From Streptomyces zingiberis (lineage in GTDB: Bacteria; Actinomycetota; Actinomycetes; Streptomycetales; Streptomycetaceae): 64,000 nucleotides of DNA. The notes under the pieces are model-generated. The model ran no database searches, was not told the origin of the DNA, and saw only the letters and a list, made by a program, of their open reading frames with translations. The DNA lies in assembly GCF_012034935.1 (NCBI RefSeq), contig NZ_JAATEN010000002.1:248001-312000 (forward strand). Reading direction: 5' to 3'. Below, piece after piece: positions 62,589 to 64,000 of the stretch (positions are counted from its first letter, which is position 1; the number at the start of each line of letters is the position of its first letter). The position numbers were made by a program, and so were the translations under genes.

Positions 62589-62885
62589 TCAGGCCCGGCC
62601 GGGCAGCCGGGCGGCCAGCGCGTGCCCGATGATCAGGTAGACCAGCGCCGGCAGACCGAAGGTGAGCACGACCTGGAGCCAGTCGAGGTCGACCGTGAAC
62701 AGGCCCTGGGCCCAGCCGGAGAGCCACAGCGCGGCTTCCCGGACGAAGGAGACCAGGTCGTTGGCCCGGTTCGCGTCGAGGAGATACATCACGATCCACA
62801 GCACGAGGATCCCCGCGGCCACGTCCGCCACCAGGCGGATGGCGGAGGCCGCTGAACTGCCGCCTGAACGTCTTCTAGGACTCAT
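62589..62885 (-). CDS. Small conserved membrane protein (98 aa)
   Basis: Two hydrophobic helices (LVADVAAGILVLWIVMYLLD, 18-37; LQVVLTFGLPALVYLIIGHA, 69-88) joined by NRANDLVSFVREAALWLSGW. A basic Ser/Gly N-terminus (SPRRRSGGSS) puts the N-end in the cytoplasm. The sequence has normal codon bias and looks conserved, but I know no function. ATG at 62885. Confidence 0.75.
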   Translation of the reverse strand: MSPRRRSGGSSAASAIRLVADVAAGILVLWIVMYLLDANRANDLVSFVREAALWLSGWAQGLFTVDLDWLQVVLTFGLPALVYLIIGHALAARLPGRA

Positions 62886-63219
62886 GTCCGGCTTCTTGCC
62901 CGGCCCTCGCCGTTCATGCCGCTCCCTTGCCGGTCAGGCGGTTCTCGCGGCTGCCGGGGCCGGTGCGGCCGTCGCGGCCGGGGAGGACGCGTGGCCGGGG
63001 AGGGCACGCGGTGTGCCCGGGTCCGCCGGGGTGAGAGCGGGCGACACGGCGGCCCCGGGCACACCGCCACCCGCCCCGGCGGCGCACGGCCTGCTCCGGC
63101 GGACCCGGACCCGTGCCCGCGTCCGCCCGTCACCGGCCGGGACCCGGGGCGGATACGGCCGTGGCCCCGCTCCCCGGGTGGGGAACGGGGCCACGAGGCC
63201 GGGCAACGGGACCGCTCGG
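62886..63219. other. Gap between two minus-strand genes
   Basis: GC-rich 334 bases with gccggggagg-type repeats near 62975-63005 and the terminator at 63161. The promoter for the 98-residue gene should lie close to 62886-62950. No other gene. Confidence 0.5.
63161..63194 (-). terminator. Terminator downstream of the last gene
   Basis: GTGGCCCCG (63161-63169) pairs with CGGGGCCAC (63186-63194), and inside it TCCCC pairs with GGGGA around gggt: a 14-bp stem with a one-base mismatch, 26 bases past the stop at 63220. Confidence 0.85.
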
Positions 63220-64000
63220 TCAGCCGCGCTGGATGCCCGAGGTGTCCTGAAGGACGCCGCGCCGGCCGTCCTGCGTCTGGGCGACGAGACCCTGCCCGCG
63301 CTGCTCGACCGCCAGGTACCAGGTGCCGGGGGCCAGTTCCGCGACCGGGGCCTGGGAGCCGTCCTCCGCGTAGAGCGGCCGCGTCACCGGCACGGCGAAC
63401 CAGAACGGCGAGAAGCCGGGCGCCGGCGCCGGAGTGCCCGGGCCGCCGGGCGCGCCGCCCTGCTGCGGGCCGCCGTACGGCTGCGCGCCGGGGCCGGGCT
63501 GTCCCGCCTGCTGCGGGCCGGGGTAGCCGTAACCCGGCTGCGGGCCGCCCGGGTAGCCGTAACCCTGGCCGGGGCCGTGACCGTAGGGCGAGGGCGCCTG
63601 CGGCTTCGGGGCACCCAGCAGGGGCGCCTTGAGCGCGGGCACCCGGCCCGGCAGGATCGTGCCCGCGGCCAGCGCCAGCGCGCCGATCAGCGCCAGGATC
63701 GCGCCGATGCCCACGCCCGCGCCCTTCGGCGCGAGGAAGACGCCCCACAGCGCGTTCCAGAGGGCGGCCAGCGTCAGGCCCGTGCCCCACTCGCCGAGGG
63801 AGAGGCCGATGATCTTACGGCCCTCCGGCTGGAAACGGCCCGCGATCACGAGACCGGCGCCGATCAGTCCCAGCAGGAACACCGCCGGGAGCACCAGCAT
63901 CAACTGGTCGACCTCCCAGGCGTTGGGTACCCCGGGGAGCTGGTCGCACAGCGCGCCTTCGCAGTCGACGGTGTAGTAGTCCAGGAACGAGGCGATGAAC
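63220..64000 (-). CDS. Membrane protein with Gly/Tyr/Pro/Gln linker (5' partial)
   Basis: The frame is open to the window edge: codons upstream of the apparent TTG start at 63903 read FIASFLDYYTVDCEGALCDQ, then LPGVPNAWEVDQL, so the gene begins beyond 64000. Three helices (LVLPAVFLLGLIGAGLVIAG, WGTGLTLAALWNALWGVFLA, GIGAILALIGALALAAGTIL), a GQGYGYPGGPQPGYGYPG-type disordered linker, then a C-terminal globular segment (FWFAVPVTRPLYAEDG ... PGTWYLAVEQRGQGLVAQTQ) that looks like a small beta domain. DCEGALC suggests an extracytoplasmic disulfide loop. Function unknown. Confidence 0.8.
   Translation of the reverse strand, partial: FIASFLDYYTVDCEGALCDQLPGVPNAWEVDQLMLVLPAVFLLGLIGAGLVIAGRFQPEGRKIIGLSLGEWGTGLTLAALWNALWGVFLAPKGAGVGIGAILALIGALALAAGTILPGRVPALKAPLLGAPKPQAPSPYGHGPGQGYGYPGGPQPGYGYPGPQQAGQPGPGAQPYGGPQQGGAPGGPGTPAPAPGFSPFWFAVPVTRPLYAEDGSQAPVAELAPGTWYLAVEQRGQGLVAQTQDGRRGVLQDTSGIQRG

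Overview
The window is high-GC actinobacterial chromosome and almost certainly comes from Streptomyces or a close relative. The evidence is a complete SapB-type morphogen locus (ramC, ramS, ramA, ramB, ramR), many GTG starts with GGAGG-like ribosome sites, rare TTA codons, four-base ATGA/GTGA overlaps inside operons, and many families typical of streptomycetes. Nothing in it looks like a large recent foreign insertion. The stretch at 6.4-11.1 kb looks like a decayed mobile or prophage patch: a phage-like amidase, a glycosyltransferase fragment, a recombinase-like small protein and an integrase tail.

Layout, left half. 0-6.1 kb: the end of a CDP-alcohol phosphatidyltransferase, 1 kb of repeat-rich non-coding DNA, an LTA-synthase-like membrane sulfatase and a WGR/beta-propeller protein. 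6.4-11.1 kb: the patchwork above, plus a secreted propeller protein divergent from a TetR regulator across clear palindromic operators. 11.1-13.1 kb: divergent NHEJ genes (LigD polymerase domain and Ku). 13.4-18.6 kb: exported proteins (a membrane-anchored secreted protein, Cu/Zn SOD-like protein, PhoD phosphatase, secreted HNH nuclease). 18.9-19.7 kb: a yybP-ykoY (Mn2+) riboswitch and a GDT1/TMEM165 cation exporter. 19.8-23.3 kb: a dehalogenase-like hydrolase and an HxlR regulator divergent from an NmrA/QorB-FrnE redox pair. 23.4-30.7 kb: a coupled FHA protein and Ser/Thr kinase, a HAD phosphatase, a peptidoglycan-binding membrane protein and two related tandem genes. 31.2-35.9 kb: a 1551-residue protein with a YVTN propeller, eleven 83-residue IPT/TIG repeats and Ig-like domains. 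36.1-38.5 kb: a GT87-PAP2 fusion.

Layout, right half. 38.6-45.4 kb is a tightly coupled five-gene minus-strand operon behind a cobalamin riboswitch: an exported alpha-toroid (squalene-cyclase-repeat) protein, an SCO2322-like exported protein, EcfT, a double EcfA ATPase and an ECF S-component. It is read here as a vitamin B12 or corrinoid capture and uptake system whose exported toroid protein recalls transcobalamin/intrinsic factor. Divergent from it lies ramC-ramS-ramA-ramB (45.7-53.7 kb), which makes and exports the SapB-like lanthipeptide. Convergent with ramB is btuF-btuC-btuD (53.7-56.5 kb) behind a second, textbook cobalamin riboswitch. ramR (57.4-58.0 kb, minus strand, with one TTA codon) lies beyond it. 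The morphogen locus is therefore enclosed and split by two B12-controlled uptake operons.

58.9-62.4 kb holds a coupled glycosyltransferase / methyltransferase / toroid-enzyme cassette. The window ends in two small membrane-protein genes, the last cut by the edge.
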